Assembly (NCBI GenBank): GCA_900752535.1
Contig: CAADVV010000397.1
Span: 1-20,490 of the forward strand
DNA length: 20,490 nt
Direction of reading: 5' to 3'
DNA from: Bacteroidales bacterium
GTDB lineage: Bacteria; Bacteroidota; Bacteroidia; Bacteroidales; Muribaculaceae
Part shown: positions 8,438-18,791 of the stretch, in pieces
Numbering within the stretch: position 1 is the first letter of the stretch
Layout: each line of letters starts with the position of its first letter
The notes under the pieces: model-generated
The model's input: only the letters and a program-made list of their open reading frames with translations
Database searches by the model: none
Told to the model about the DNA's origin: nothing
Made by a program: the position numbers and the translations under genes

Positions 8438-8477
8438 CCGGTGATAGATATACACCGGCAACGGCTCTTTATCACCG
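8438..8477 (+). other. Two mutually exclusive hairpins ahead of the caspase gene
   Basis: CCGGTG (8438-8443) can pair with CACCGG (8453-8458). The overlapping CGGTGATA (8439-8446) can instead pair with TATCACCG (8470-8477). Both cannot form at once. They lie in the 123-base gap between the first FHA gene and the caspase-like gene, the longest gap inside the island. No T-run follows either stem, so neither is a standard terminator. A role in transcript processing or attenuation is only a guess. Confidence 0.35.
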
Positions 8478-8541
8478 ACTTCACCACCGGAAGCCACCAA
8501 ATCAAAAAATCGACTCCACGCATCCACATATCATCACATCC

Positions 8542-9300
8542 ATGACACATATCCGCCGTCTTGTCTCATCAATAGCCATCGCCGTCGCCGCCCTCGTCAT
8601 GAGCGCCGGCCTGTCGGCCCAGAAGACCTATCTGGTCTGCGTCGGGCTGGGCAACTATGACAACAACGAGAAACCCCTGCCCTGCTCCAAAGGCGACGCA
8701 ACCTCCATAGCCCGCTTTTTCAAAAACTATAACAACTCTGAGGTGTTCATGCTCCTCGACGCCAACGCCACGCGCGACCATATACTCCGCGTACTGAAGA
8801 ATCAGTTCTCCAAGTCAGGGCCCAAAGACGAGATTATCTTCGCCTATAGCGGACACGGATTTGACGGCGGCATCTCGTGTTATGACACCAAGAACGCCAT
8901 CTGGTGCACCGAAATCCAGGACATCATGAGAAGCTGCAAGGCTCGCCGCAAGGTGATGTTCATCAACAGCTGTCACTCGGGGTCATTCTCGAAAAAGAAA
9001 AATGACGGCAAGACACACCGTAACTTCCGCTCGAACAAGTCAGACGTGATGCTGTTCATGAGCAGCCGCGCAAACGAGCTGTCGTGGGAAACGGGCGCGA
9101 TGAACAACTCGTTTTTCTTCTCGCGGCTGCTCGAAGCCCTCAGGGGCGCAGCCGACCGCAACAGCGACAACCGCGTCACCGCCCGCGAGCTCTTCAACTA
9201 TGTCAGCGCCGGAGTACAGGAAGATATGAACGGCACCCAGCATCCCCAGATGTTCGGCAACTTCCCCGACGACATGGTGGTAGTCTACTGCCAGGACTGA
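8542..9300 (+). CDS. Exported caspase-like cysteine protease (peptidase C14 family)
   Basis: This 252-residue protein starts with an N-terminal signal peptide (about residues 1-26, ending SAGLSAQ) and continues with a caspase/metacaspase-type fold. The family's catalytic dyad is present: His105 in FAYSGHGFDGG and Cys144 in MFINSCHSGSF. The opening strand (TYLVCVGLGNYD), the SKGDATSIARFF helix and the late SSRANELSWET segment also fit. The domain fills the mature protein, with no added effector domain. Such enzymes usually cut after Lys/Arg (metacaspase type) or Asp. The P1 preference here is unknown, though the acidic residues near the dyad would allow a basic one. Because of the signal peptide it should act in the periplasm or outside, unlike cytoplasmic caspase-like defence proteases. 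Its position inside the FHA/kinase island suggests it serves that pathway. Confidence 0.9.
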   Translation: MTHIRRLVSSIAIAVAALVMSAGLSAQKTYLVCVGLGNYDNNEKPLPCSKGDATSIARFFKNYNNSEVFMLLDANATRDHILRVLKNQFSKSGPKDEIIFAYSGHGFDGGISCYDTKNAIWCTEIQDIMRSCKARRKVMFINSCHSGSFSKKKNDGKTHRNFRSNKSDVMLFMSSRANELSWETGAMNNSFFFSRLLEALRGAADRNSDNRVTARELFNYVSAGVQEDMNGTQHPQMFGNFPDDMVVVYCQD

Positions 9301-9337
9301 ACAGCAATATCCAATCCTCACCCACAGAACCAAACCA

Positions 9338-9904
9338 ATGGCCCAGTATAAACTCACCTGCCCGTCGTGCCACAATGCCGATACGCTGAGAACCGACAGC
9401 CTCTCGGTGCTCGCCGGCAAGAACTTCCGGTGCACAAAATGCGGCACTACCCTACCCTTCTCGAGGATGATTCCCGGCGTGCCGTCCACATCCGCCGGCA
9501 ACCGCCCGTCGCCCCGCACCAACATAGCCGGGCCGGCCGGCATCCCGGCTGCGCCGGCCGGCGCCCAACACCGCACTGTGGTCCACTCCCGCGGCCGTGG
9601 CATCATATTGCGCGTCAAGGAGACCGGCAAGATGTTTCCGGTGACTGAAGGCACATATATATTAGGACGCGAAAGCAGCGACAGCCAGGCCACACTCCGC
9701 ATCGCCCCCGACCCCTACATGAGCCGCGCCCACGCCTCGCTGACGGTCAGCGGCGGCCCCGTGCCCCAGGTTGTCATCACGCCGCTCAATGCCACCAACG
9801 CCGTCGTGGTCAACTCGCGTCAGCTCAAACCCGGGCAGACCACACGGCTCGGCAACGGCGACAACATCCTCCTGGGCATGACCAACATAATCGTCACTCT
9901 CTAA
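9338..9904 (+). CDS. Cytoplasmic zinc-ribbon + FHA protein
   Basis: The 188-residue protein has an N-terminal four-Cys zinc ribbon (CPSC at 8-11, CTKC at 32-35). A Pro/Ala/Gly-rich linker (~44-78) follows, with a Thr-containing segment (HRTVVHS) just before the FHA domain. The FHA domain covers about 97-188. It has the Gly-Arg pair (ILGRESS), MSRAHA in place of SRRHA, and NATNAVVVN where most FHA domains have SSNGT, so phosphothreonine binding is likely but may be altered. There is no signal peptide or TM segment. The order ribbon-then-FHA is the reverse of the first gene of the island. It lies 37 bases after the caspase gene and 22 bases before the next FHA gene. Confidence 0.87.
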   Translation: MAQYKLTCPSCHNADTLRTDSLSVLAGKNFRCTKCGTTLPFSRMIPGVPSTSAGNRPSPRTNIAGPAGIPAAPAGAQHRTVVHSRGRGIILRVKETGKMFPVTEGTYILGRESSDSQATLRIAPDPYMSRAHASLTVSGGPVPQVVITPLNATNAVVVNSRQLKPGQTTRLGNGDNILLGMTNIIVTL

Positions 9905-9926
9905 CCTCTCAGCAAACAACGTCACA

Positions 9927-10745
9927 ATGTCAGACCGCACAAAAATATCTGCACCGCAGCCCAATGCTCCCGAAGCAGAGGCCGGAGGATTCTACGCCCC
10001 GTCGGCTCAGACACCCGGCGCCGCCTCACGCACCTTCGTGCCCGGCATGAAGCGCCGCCCCGAGGCCGCAGCATTCGCTGAAGAAGAGCCCGAGCGCCGC
10101 CCCGAGGCCGCAGCATTCGCTGAAGAAGAGCCCGAGCGCCGCGCCGCCGCCGTGAAAGTCCAGGATCGCAAAATCGCCGGATTTCTCTTCACCCGCTCGG
10201 CCGACGACCGCGGCGAACTCTATCCCGTCTATCTCGGTCGCAACACCATCGGGGCCGACCCGCAGTGTGACATCTATCTGGCCGAGGCGACCGTCTCGCC
10301 CGCCCACGCCGTCATCCTCGTGCGCGCCCTCCCCGGGGGACGCCCCATACAGGTCAGCATAGCCGACTACAATTCGGGCTTCGGCACATCGGTCAACGGA
10401 CAACGCATCGGAGGCGACCGCACGCCCCTCGAGGACGGCGACCTGATTGCCGTAGGACGCGGATATGCTCTCAGATACCACGCACTGACCGCCGACACCG
10501 ATATAGCCCCTTCACCCGCCTTTCAGGCCGTAGAGCGTCAGGACAACGACCCCCGCGAGCAGATTTACGCACGCCTCTTTGCCGGACACCTCGACGAAGC
10601 CGCCGCTCAGGACGAGGACATCTATCCCACCTCGGTGGGCGAGGCAGAAGAAAACGTCTTCTATGGCCGCACACGCAAACGCGAGGACGACCATGTCGGC
10701 GCCGTCACACTCGACAATCCCGCCGGCGCCGCGCCCCGGAAATAA
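9927..10745 (+). CDS. FHA protein with tandem-repeat linker and degenerate binding motif
   Basis: The protein has 272 residues. Residues 1-42 are low-complexity, and residues 43-70 are two identical 14-residue units (RRPEAAAFAEEEPE). An FHA domain follows at about 84-186, then an acidic tail (~190-272; DEDIYPTSVGEAEENVF). The FHA keeps the Gly-Arg pair (YLGRNTIGADPQCDIYL), but the SRxHA motif reads SPAHA and the SSNGT turn reads NSGFGT, so classical phosphothreonine recognition may be weakened. The entry to the domain (KIAGFLFTR...YLGRNTIGADPQCDI) closely resembles that of the FHA gene at 12526 (RLVGFLVTY...YEGRNSVGRSPECDI), so the two are paralogues. No membrane segment or signal peptide is seen. 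A scaffold or competitor role is inference. Confidence 0.83.
   Translation: MSDRTKISAPQPNAPEAEAGGFYAPSAQTPGAASRTFVPGMKRRPEAAAFAEEEPERRPEAAAFAEEEPERRAAAVKVQDRKIAGFLFTRSADDRGELYPVYLGRNTIGADPQCDIYLAEATVSPAHAVILVRALPGGRPIQVSIADYNSGFGTSVNGQRIGGDRTPLEDGDLIAVGRGYALRYHALTADTDIAPSPAFQAVERQDNDPREQIYARLFAGHLDEAAAQDEDIYPTSVGEAEENVFYGRTRKREDDHVGAVTLDNPAGAAPRK
10053..10142 (+). repeat. 42-bp perfect tandem repeat inside an FHA gene
   Basis: Two identical 42-base units, 10053-10094 and 10095-10136, are followed by a 6-base partial third unit (CGCCGC, 10137-10142). The unit is a multiple of three, so copy changes keep the frame and only lengthen a charged linker (14 residues per unit). Complete identity between copies points to recent duplication and possible length variation between strains. 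Confidence 0.95.
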
Positions 10746-10781
10746 GAAACATCGTTCAACCAGACAATCACACGAACCGAA

Positions 10782-11444
10782 ATGAGAAAAATCACCATAG
10801 GCCGAGGCCGCGAATGTGACATCCGCCTCAAAGACGACACCGACACCGTCAGCCGCAAACACGCCGTGCTGGCCGTGTGGCCCTCGGGCAAGATGCTCAT
10901 CTATGACCTCAGCTCAAACGGCACGTCGGTCAACGGCGTCAAAGTTGAGAAACCCAACGGCTATCGCGTCAGACGCGGCGACCGCGTGAACTTCGCCAAC
11001 CTCGTCGACCTTGACTGGAGTCAGGTGAAAAACCCATATCGCACGGTCAACCGCATCCTCGTCGGCCTCGTGGTTCTCGTGGTCTGCGCCGTCGTGGCCG
11101 TCCTCTGCATCCCCTCGCTCCGAGATGCGGTGATTCCGGCCCGTGAGAACCCTGAAGTCAACTTTGATACGGAGCCCGCTGCCGCTGAGACTGCCGTGCC
11201 CGCCGCCGCGACCGAGGAGGTGACCGTCACACGCGTTGACGAGCAGGCCGCTCAACCTGCCGCAACGCCCCGTGTCGAAACGACGCACAAAGATAAGCAG
11301 GATTCAAAATCGAAGGCGGAAGTCATGCTCGAAAACAACAAAAAAGCGAAATCTCTGCCTGACGACAAAAAGGCCGAGGCTCCCAAAACGGGCGCTGACA
11401 AGCCCGCAGAAACGCTCTCTGACGAAGACCTGCAAAACAAATAA
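10782..11444 (+). CDS. FHA domain + single TM + disordered periplasmic tail
   Basis: This 220-residue protein begins directly with a canonical FHA domain (~1-80): ITIGRGRECDIRL, VSRKHA (23-28) and LSSNGTSVNG (43-52), so it should bind phosphothreonine well. A membrane segment at about 92-111 (ILVGLVVLVVCAVVAVLCI) follows. With the FHA inside, the last ~108 residues should be periplasmic. That tail is low-complexity, rich in Ala, Pro, Glu and later Lys, and looks disordered. It ends in LSDEDLQNK, closely matching the ends of the PP2C gene at 13198 and the kinase gene at 16003. It looks like a membrane linker that couples a cytoplasmic phosphorylation state to something periplasmic, or the reverse. 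Confidence 0.88.
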   Translation: MRKITIGRGRECDIRLKDDTDTVSRKHAVLAVWPSGKMLIYDLSSNGTSVNGVKVEKPNGYRVRRGDRVNFANLVDLDWSQVKNPYRTVNRILVGLVVLVVCAVVAVLCIPSLRDAVIPARENPEVNFDTEPAAAETAVPAAATEEVTVTRVDEQAAQPAATPRVETTHKDKQDSKSKAEVMLENNKKAKSLPDDKKAEAPKTGADKPAETLSDEDLQNK

Positions 11445-11522
11445 TCACAACCCGAAAACAAATAAAATCCTTTCTAATAACCCCCGTGCCGGCATGACCG
11501 GCCACACAAAAATCTATTGATT

Positions 11523-12467
11523 ATGGCAACCAACGACTATGAACTCGAAGAGATGGAGAACTCAGCTGTAAAGAAAAGCGAAAACTGGAAAAAAGGCGCT
11601 GCCGTCGGTGCAGCCGTCCTCGGCGCCGGTGGCGCGGTTGCTTACGGCGCCACACGCGTGGCTGACGCCAGCTCCGACGACATCGACTCAGAAGACCTCC
11701 TCTCGGGCGCCCAGGCCGGCGCCGTCGAAGAAGAAAACCTCAGCCAGACTACGACTTCGACCATCGAGAACAACACACACGAGACCATCCACGTGATTCA
11801 CCACGTAGCACCCGAAACTCCCGACGACACCCCCGACGTGACGCTCAACGAGTCGGCCGTGCTCTATGACGAAGAAGGCAACCCCGTGGCTCAGTTTGAC
11901 GCCGGCACGGTTGAAGGGCACGACTTCGTGGTAGTAGACCAGGACCTCGACGGCATCGGCGACACCATTGGCATCGACATCAACGACAACGGCACCCTCG
12001 AGAGCAACGAAATCCACGACATCTCGCGCGCCGGATGGGAAATGGGCCAAAGCGACAACAAAACCGCCTATATCATCGACCATCAGGGCGAAGTAGACAA
12101 GGCCGGTGATATCGACATCGCCCATAGAGACGATGACATCGATGACATACGCAACGACTTCCACGACGAGCGCACCGGCGATGAATATCGCGACGACCTG
12201 GCCGAGAACAACCCCGACTACCGCAACCACGAGGAAGTGGACCACTACTCGGCATCGGCTGAAGACCACGGCACACAGGAATATGCCCGGAACGAGAGCT
12301 ATCCCGAGGACTACGGCGAGCCTGCCACTGACTACACAGAGCCGGTCGAAGACTTCTCCGAGCCCGCCGCCGGCTACCAGGCCGACAACTACGAGGCCGA
12401 TGACTATCAGGCCGACGACTTCAGCACCTCGGCCGACGACATCGTCAACGACGCCGACTTCGCCTAA
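11523..12467 (+). CDS. Acidic protein with glycine-zipper segment and EF-hand-like calcium loops
   Basis: No named family is recognised. The TTG at 11517 is a poor start; the ATG at 11523 gives 314 residues. Residues 25-45 form an Ala/Gly-rich hydrophobic stretch (GAAVGAAVLGAGGAVAYGA) of glycine-zipper type that could sit in a membrane. A Thr-rich patch (~75-88, TTTSTIENNTHET) could be a phosphorylation site. Around 105-175 is a compact domain with two calcium-binding-type loops: DQDLDGIGD (139-147) and DINDNGTLESNE (152-163), the latter fitting the 12-residue EF-hand spacing at positions 1, 3, 5, 6, 8 and 12. The rest (~195-314) is strongly acidic and repetitive (YEADDYQADDF) and looks disordered. 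Its place among the FHA genes makes it a candidate kinase substrate or calcium-responsive partner. Confidence 0.78.
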   Translation: MATNDYELEEMENSAVKKSENWKKGAAVGAAVLGAGGAVAYGATRVADASSDDIDSEDLLSGAQAGAVEEENLSQTTTSTIENNTHETIHVIHHVAPETPDDTPDVTLNESAVLYDEEGNPVAQFDAGTVEGHDFVVVDQDLDGIGDTIGIDINDNGTLESNEIHDISRAGWEMGQSDNKTAYIIDHQGEVDKAGDIDIAHRDDDIDDIRNDFHDERTGDEYRDDLAENNPDYRNHEEVDHYSASAEDHGTQEYARNESYPEDYGEPATDYTEPVEDFSEPAAGYQADNYEADDYQADDFSTSADDIVNDADFA

Positions 12468-12525
12468 CCGCCGCGCCCTGTCAACCGACAACAACCGATA
12501 GAAAATTTTCCTAAGAAACTCACAG

Positions 12526-13188
12526 ATGCCAAAGAAACAATGTCCCAACGGTCATATCTATGACCCGAGTATATACGGCGACCAGTGCCCCCTCTGCCCT
12601 CAGGGCGGGGCACAGGCACCGGCCGGCGGTTCACCCAAGACCCACGTCGCCAACGCTCCGGCAGGCGGCCCTGCCCCGGCGTTTGACAACCACACCCACG
12701 TAGCCGGCCCGGCGGGCGGATTTGGCGCCGCTGCCGTCGCCGGCATGGCTGACCCCACGGGCAAGACCAAATGCCGTCCGCAGGATGCAGGTCAGCCCGA
12801 CGTGCCGGCCGGAGGAGGCCACACCGTCATACGCCGCCCCAAAGCAGCCGGTGCGGCCGCCAAAAACGCCACCGGGCGCCGCCTCGTCGGCTTTCTGGTG
12901 ACCTATAACAACCATCCCGACGGCAAAGCCTTCAACCTCTATGAGGGGCGCAACTCCGTAGGGCGCAGCCCCGAATGTGACATCTCGCTGCCCGAAGACG
13001 GCCAGATGAGCTCACACCACCTGACAATAGCCTATCGCAGCGCCGAGAACAAGTTCCGCTTCAAAGACGAACTCTCGAGTAACGGCACATTTATCAACAA
13101 AGAGATACGCGACGACGGCGAGTTACAGAACTACGACATCATCCGCGCCGGAGGCACGCTCTTCATCTTTATCGCTATCCCACAGTAA
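12526..13188 (+). CDS. Zinc-ribbon + FHA protein with repeated Thr motifs
   Basis: The protein has 220 residues. The N-terminus carries a short metal-binding knuckle, C6-P-N-G-H10 and C21-P-L-C24. The linker at ~28-115 is Pro/Gly/Ala-rich and has two similar Thr elements (KTHVANAPAGG and HTHVAGPAGG) and a third (GHTVIRRP) before the FHA. These look like possible phosphothreonine sites for FHA docking (inference). The FHA domain spans about 119-217: YEGRNSVGRSPECDI, MSSHHL in place of SRRHA, and LSSNGTFIN (183-191), close to canonical. No membrane segment or signal peptide is seen. It sits only 9 bases before the PP2C phosphatase gene, so it is a good candidate adaptor for the phosphatase and kinase that follow. 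Confidence 0.87.
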   Translation: MPKKQCPNGHIYDPSIYGDQCPLCPQGGAQAPAGGSPKTHVANAPAGGPAPAFDNHTHVAGPAGGFGAAAVAGMADPTGKTKCRPQDAGQPDVPAGGGHTVIRRPKAAGAAAKNATGRRLVGFLVTYNNHPDGKAFNLYEGRNSVGRSPECDISLPEDGQMSSHHLTIAYRSAENKFRFKDELSSNGTFINKEIRDDGELQNYDIIRAGGTLFIFIAIPQ

Positions 13189-13197
13189 ACAACTATC

Positions 13198-14388
13198 ATG
13201 AACGAGACATTCATCATCGCCAACCGCACCGACACAGGCAAAGCGAGGCAGGTCAACGAGGACTCAATGGTCACCTTTGACTCGCCCAACGGACGCGTCG
13301 TGGCCGTCTGCGACGGCATGGGCGGCCAGGCTGCCGGAGACGTCGCCAGCCGTCTGGCATGCGACATAATCACCGACATCCTCGAAAACAACACCTTCGC
13401 CACCCCCAACGAGGCCATCACGCGCGCCGTCATGGCCGCAAACCAGGGCATACTCCACCGCGCCGCCCAGAGCCCCGAACTCGAGGGCATGGGCGCAACC
13501 TGCGTCATCGCCATCATCAAGAACGGCGAGATCAGCTACGGATGGGGGGGCGACAGCCGCATCTATTTAGTCTCGGGTCACAAGATAACGCGCATCTCGC
13601 GCGACCAGTCTTACGTGCAGTCGCTGGTCGACAGCGGCCAGATAACAGCCGCCGAGGCCGAAAACCATCCCCGCAAAAACGAAATCATCAATGCTCTCGG
13701 TCTCGACACGATGACTCCTCCCGAGTTAGGAGCGCTTCCGCTGAAACCCGGCGGCGGCGACATCCTGATGCTCTGCAGCGACGGACTGTCGGGTATGGTC
13801 AGCGAAGACCGCATGGAGCAGATTCTCGAGACGCCCGGCCAGACCCTCCAGCAGAAAGCCGACGCGCTTGTAGCCCAGGCCAACGCCAACGGCGGACTTG
13901 ACAATATCACCGTGCAGCTCGTAGAGTTCAACGGCACGGCAGCAGCCAAAGCCGCGGCAGCCAAAGTGGCCGGACGCTCGAAGATGCTCAACTATATCAT
14001 CGCCGCTGTCGCTGTCATCATCGTCGGCGCCGCCCTGTTTCTCTTTCTCAAGCCGGGCGACAAAAAAGACAAAGAGCCCGACGACAAAGTGGTCGACACC
14101 CGCACACCGCAAACATCGCCGTCAACAACCCGGCAGACGTCTGCGCCGGCAGCGACTCACGAGACCAAAACCACAACAACCAAGACAACAGTTGTCGTCA
14201 ACGACAAGAAGGGCAAATCTGACAAACAGACCAAGCAGCTGCCTCAGAATCCCAAAGGCAAGAAAACCAAGAAAGACGATGCCGGCGACAATGCCCAGAA
14301 ATTGCTTCAGGGCACCAAGCCCAAAGCTAACCAGAATGACAACGGCGGCAAAGGCCCCGTATCTGAAAAAGACCTGGAAGACAAGTGA
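13198..14388 (+). CDS. PP2C-type Ser/Thr phosphatase with TM and tagged disordered tail
   Basis: The 396-residue protein has a PP2C (PPM) catalytic domain at about 1-245 that hydrolyses phosphoserine/threonine with two metal ions. The signature motifs and metal-binding Asp are intact: QVNEDS, AVCDGMGGQAAGD (D39), GGDSRIY (D119), LCSDGLSGM (D195) and GLDNITV (D235). A membrane segment follows at about 263-284 (MLNYIIAAVAVIIVGAALFLFL). The remaining ~110 residues are rich in Thr, Lys, Asn and Gln and should be disordered and periplasmic. They end in VSEKDLEDK, matching the ends of the FHA-TM and kinase-TM proteins. The stop overlaps the ATG of the next kinase gene by one base, so phosphatase and kinase are coupled, the usual pairing of opposing enzymes. 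Confidence 0.95.
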   Translation: MNETFIIANRTDTGKARQVNEDSMVTFDSPNGRVVAVCDGMGGQAAGDVASRLACDIITDILENNTFATPNEAITRAVMAANQGILHRAAQSPELEGMGATCVIAIIKNGEISYGWGGDSRIYLVSGHKITRISRDQSYVQSLVDSGQITAAEAENHPRKNEIINALGLDTMTPPELGALPLKPGGGDILMLCSDGLSGMVSEDRMEQILETPGQTLQQKADALVAQANANGGLDNITVQLVEFNGTAAAKAAAAKVAGRSKMLNYIIAAVAVIIVGAALFLFLKPGDKKDKEPDDKVVDTRTPQTSPSTTRQTSAPAATHETKTTTTKTTVVVNDKKGKSDKQTKQLPQNPKGKKTKKDDAGDNAQKLLQGTKPKANQNDNGGKGPVSEKDLEDK

Positions 14389-15989
14389 TGATACAGATTG
14401 GTAATTATGAGGTCGAAGAGAAGCCTATTGGCTCCGGCGGTATGGGCGAGGTTCTCAAGGGGTATGCCCCCTCGGGACTCCCCGTAGCGCTCAAGAAGAT
14501 TCTGCCGCAGTTTGTCTCCGACTACGAATACCGCAAGCGTATCGAGCAGGAAATCAAATTCCTGCATGACCTCGACCACCCCAACGTGGTCAAGGTCTAC
14601 GACAGCTTCACACTAGACGGCAATCTGTTCATTGTCATGGAGCTTATCGAGGGCAAGAACCTCGAGCAGTTTGTCAACACCAACGGCCCCATACCCTGGA
14701 AAGACGCCGTCAAGATCATGACCCGCCTGCTCGACACCCTGCAGTATGTCCACGAGCACAATATCGTGCACCGCGACATCAAACCGGGCAATATCATGGT
14801 GAAACCCGACGGCTCGGTCTGCCTCCTCGACTTCGGCGTGGCTAAAGCCCTCGCCGTCACAGACCCCAAAGAAGGCACCACGGTCCTCGGCTCCGTTATA
14901 GGCACCGACGGCTACATGTCGCCCGAACAGGCCAACGGCCTCTCAATCGACCACCGCTCAGACATCTATGCTCTCGGATGCGTGTTCTTCTTCATGCTGA
15001 CGGGCCGTCACGCCTATGTCAAGCAGGCCTCGGACTTCGAGACACTCATGAGCCTCAACAAGCCGTTTCCGAGGCTTGCCGACAACGTCAAGGGTGTGCC
15101 CTCGACCGTGCAGGAGGTGCTCGACAAGGCAGTCGACAAGAATATGCTCAACCGCTTCAGGTCATGCCGCGAATTCGGCGCCCGTCTGGCAGCGACACTG
15201 CCGGGCGGCACACAGATAAAAACCGGCGTCGAGAGCAAGGACACCCCGCTCAGCGTCGGCCGCGAAAACTGCGACATCGTCGTCTTCAGAGACAATCAGA
15301 AGGTCAGCCGACATCACGCCGACATAACGCGCAAAGTCTTCACCGGCGGCGTCTTCTATGTCTACACCGACTGTAGCACCAACGGCACCGTCATCGACGG
15401 CCAGCGCTATTCAAACGGCATGTCGTTCAACATACCCCGCGGCACGTATCCCGACATCCGCCTGGCGGGCGAATCGACCTGTCGGCTGAATATCCGCAAG
15501 ATAGCCGAGCTGCTCGACGAGCGCTATGACGCCGTAATCGGCCGGGATACAGAAATAAACGGCGGTGGTGACGACCCGAAGGAGCCGGACGGCGAAAGCC
15601 TGTCGTTTTTCGGTGCCGTGGGCCGCTGCTTCCGCAAGTATGCCGTCTTCAAGGGATGCGCCTCCAGGAGTGAATTCTGGTGGTTCGCGCTCTTCAACAT
15701 GCTCGTCACGTGTGTCATCTTCGGCATCGTGATGGCCGTTACCCCCTACCCCGAGTCGATGATGCTCTATTATCCGGCCGCTGCCGGAATCTGGTCGCTG
15801 ATTACGCTGCTCCCCTCAATGGCCGCGGCTGTCAGACGCCTCCATGACACCGACCGCTCGGGCTGGACCTATCTGTGGTGTGTATTAGGCTCCGTGCTGC
15901 TTGTACCCGCCATCTATCTGATTATCTGTCTGGCACAGAAATCAGACCCCGACTCAAAATATCGCGACAACCAAAACCAGTCAGAATAA
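14388..15989 (+). CDS. Ser/Thr protein kinase fused to FHA and DUF805 membrane domain
   Basis: The likely start is ATG 14388, overlapping the PP2C stop by one base, giving 533 residues. Residues ~6-270 are a Hanks-type kinase with all key parts: glycine loop GSGGMGEV (15-22), Lys36 in VALKK, HRDIKPGN (128-135), DFG (148-150) and activation segment GTDGYMSPEQ. An FHA domain follows at ~286-372 with canonical residues (GRENCDIVV, VSRHHA, STNGTVIDG). Residues ~406-525 form a DUF805-type membrane domain (RCFRKYAVFKGCASRSEFWW, AAAVRRLHDTDRSGW, QKSDPDSKY) with about four hydrophobic helices. Carrying its own phosphothreonine reader, it could bind its own phosphorylated activation loop or be recruited to another kinase's product. 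It has no periplasmic sensor domain, unlike the next kinase. Confidence 0.94.
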   Translation: MIQIGNYEVEEKPIGSGGMGEVLKGYAPSGLPVALKKILPQFVSDYEYRKRIEQEIKFLHDLDHPNVVKVYDSFTLDGNLFIVMELIEGKNLEQFVNTNGPIPWKDAVKIMTRLLDTLQYVHEHNIVHRDIKPGNIMVKPDGSVCLLDFGVAKALAVTDPKEGTTVLGSVIGTDGYMSPEQANGLSIDHRSDIYALGCVFFFMLTGRHAYVKQASDFETLMSLNKPFPRLADNVKGVPSTVQEVLDKAVDKNMLNRFRSCREFGARLAATLPGGTQIKTGVESKDTPLSVGRENCDIVVFRDNQKVSRHHADITRKVFTGGVFYVYTDCSTNGTVIDGQRYSNGMSFNIPRGTYPDIRLAGESTCRLNIRKIAELLDERYDAVIGRDTEINGGGDDPKEPDGESLSFFGAVGRCFRKYAVFKGCASRSEFWWFALFNMLVTCVIFGIVMAVTPYPESMMLYYPAAAGIWSLITLLPSMAAAVRRLHDTDRSGWTYLWCVLGSVLLVPAIYLIICLAQKSDPDSKYRDNQNQSE

Positions 15990-16002
15990 CCACGACCGGC
16001 AA

Positions 16003-18756
<2,754 letters not shown>

Positions 18757-18791
18757 TCCGAAAAATATAAACCTAAACCATACAATCAAAA

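Noticed and set aside
8542..9300. Caspase-gasdermin defence pair
   Set aside because: No gasdermin-like neighbour is seen and the protease carries a signal peptide, so it should not act in the cytoplasm.
11486..11505. GCCGG/CCGGC hairpin before the acidic-protein gene
   Set aside because: The stem is only 5 bp and no T-run follows, so it is likely chance in GC-rich sequence.
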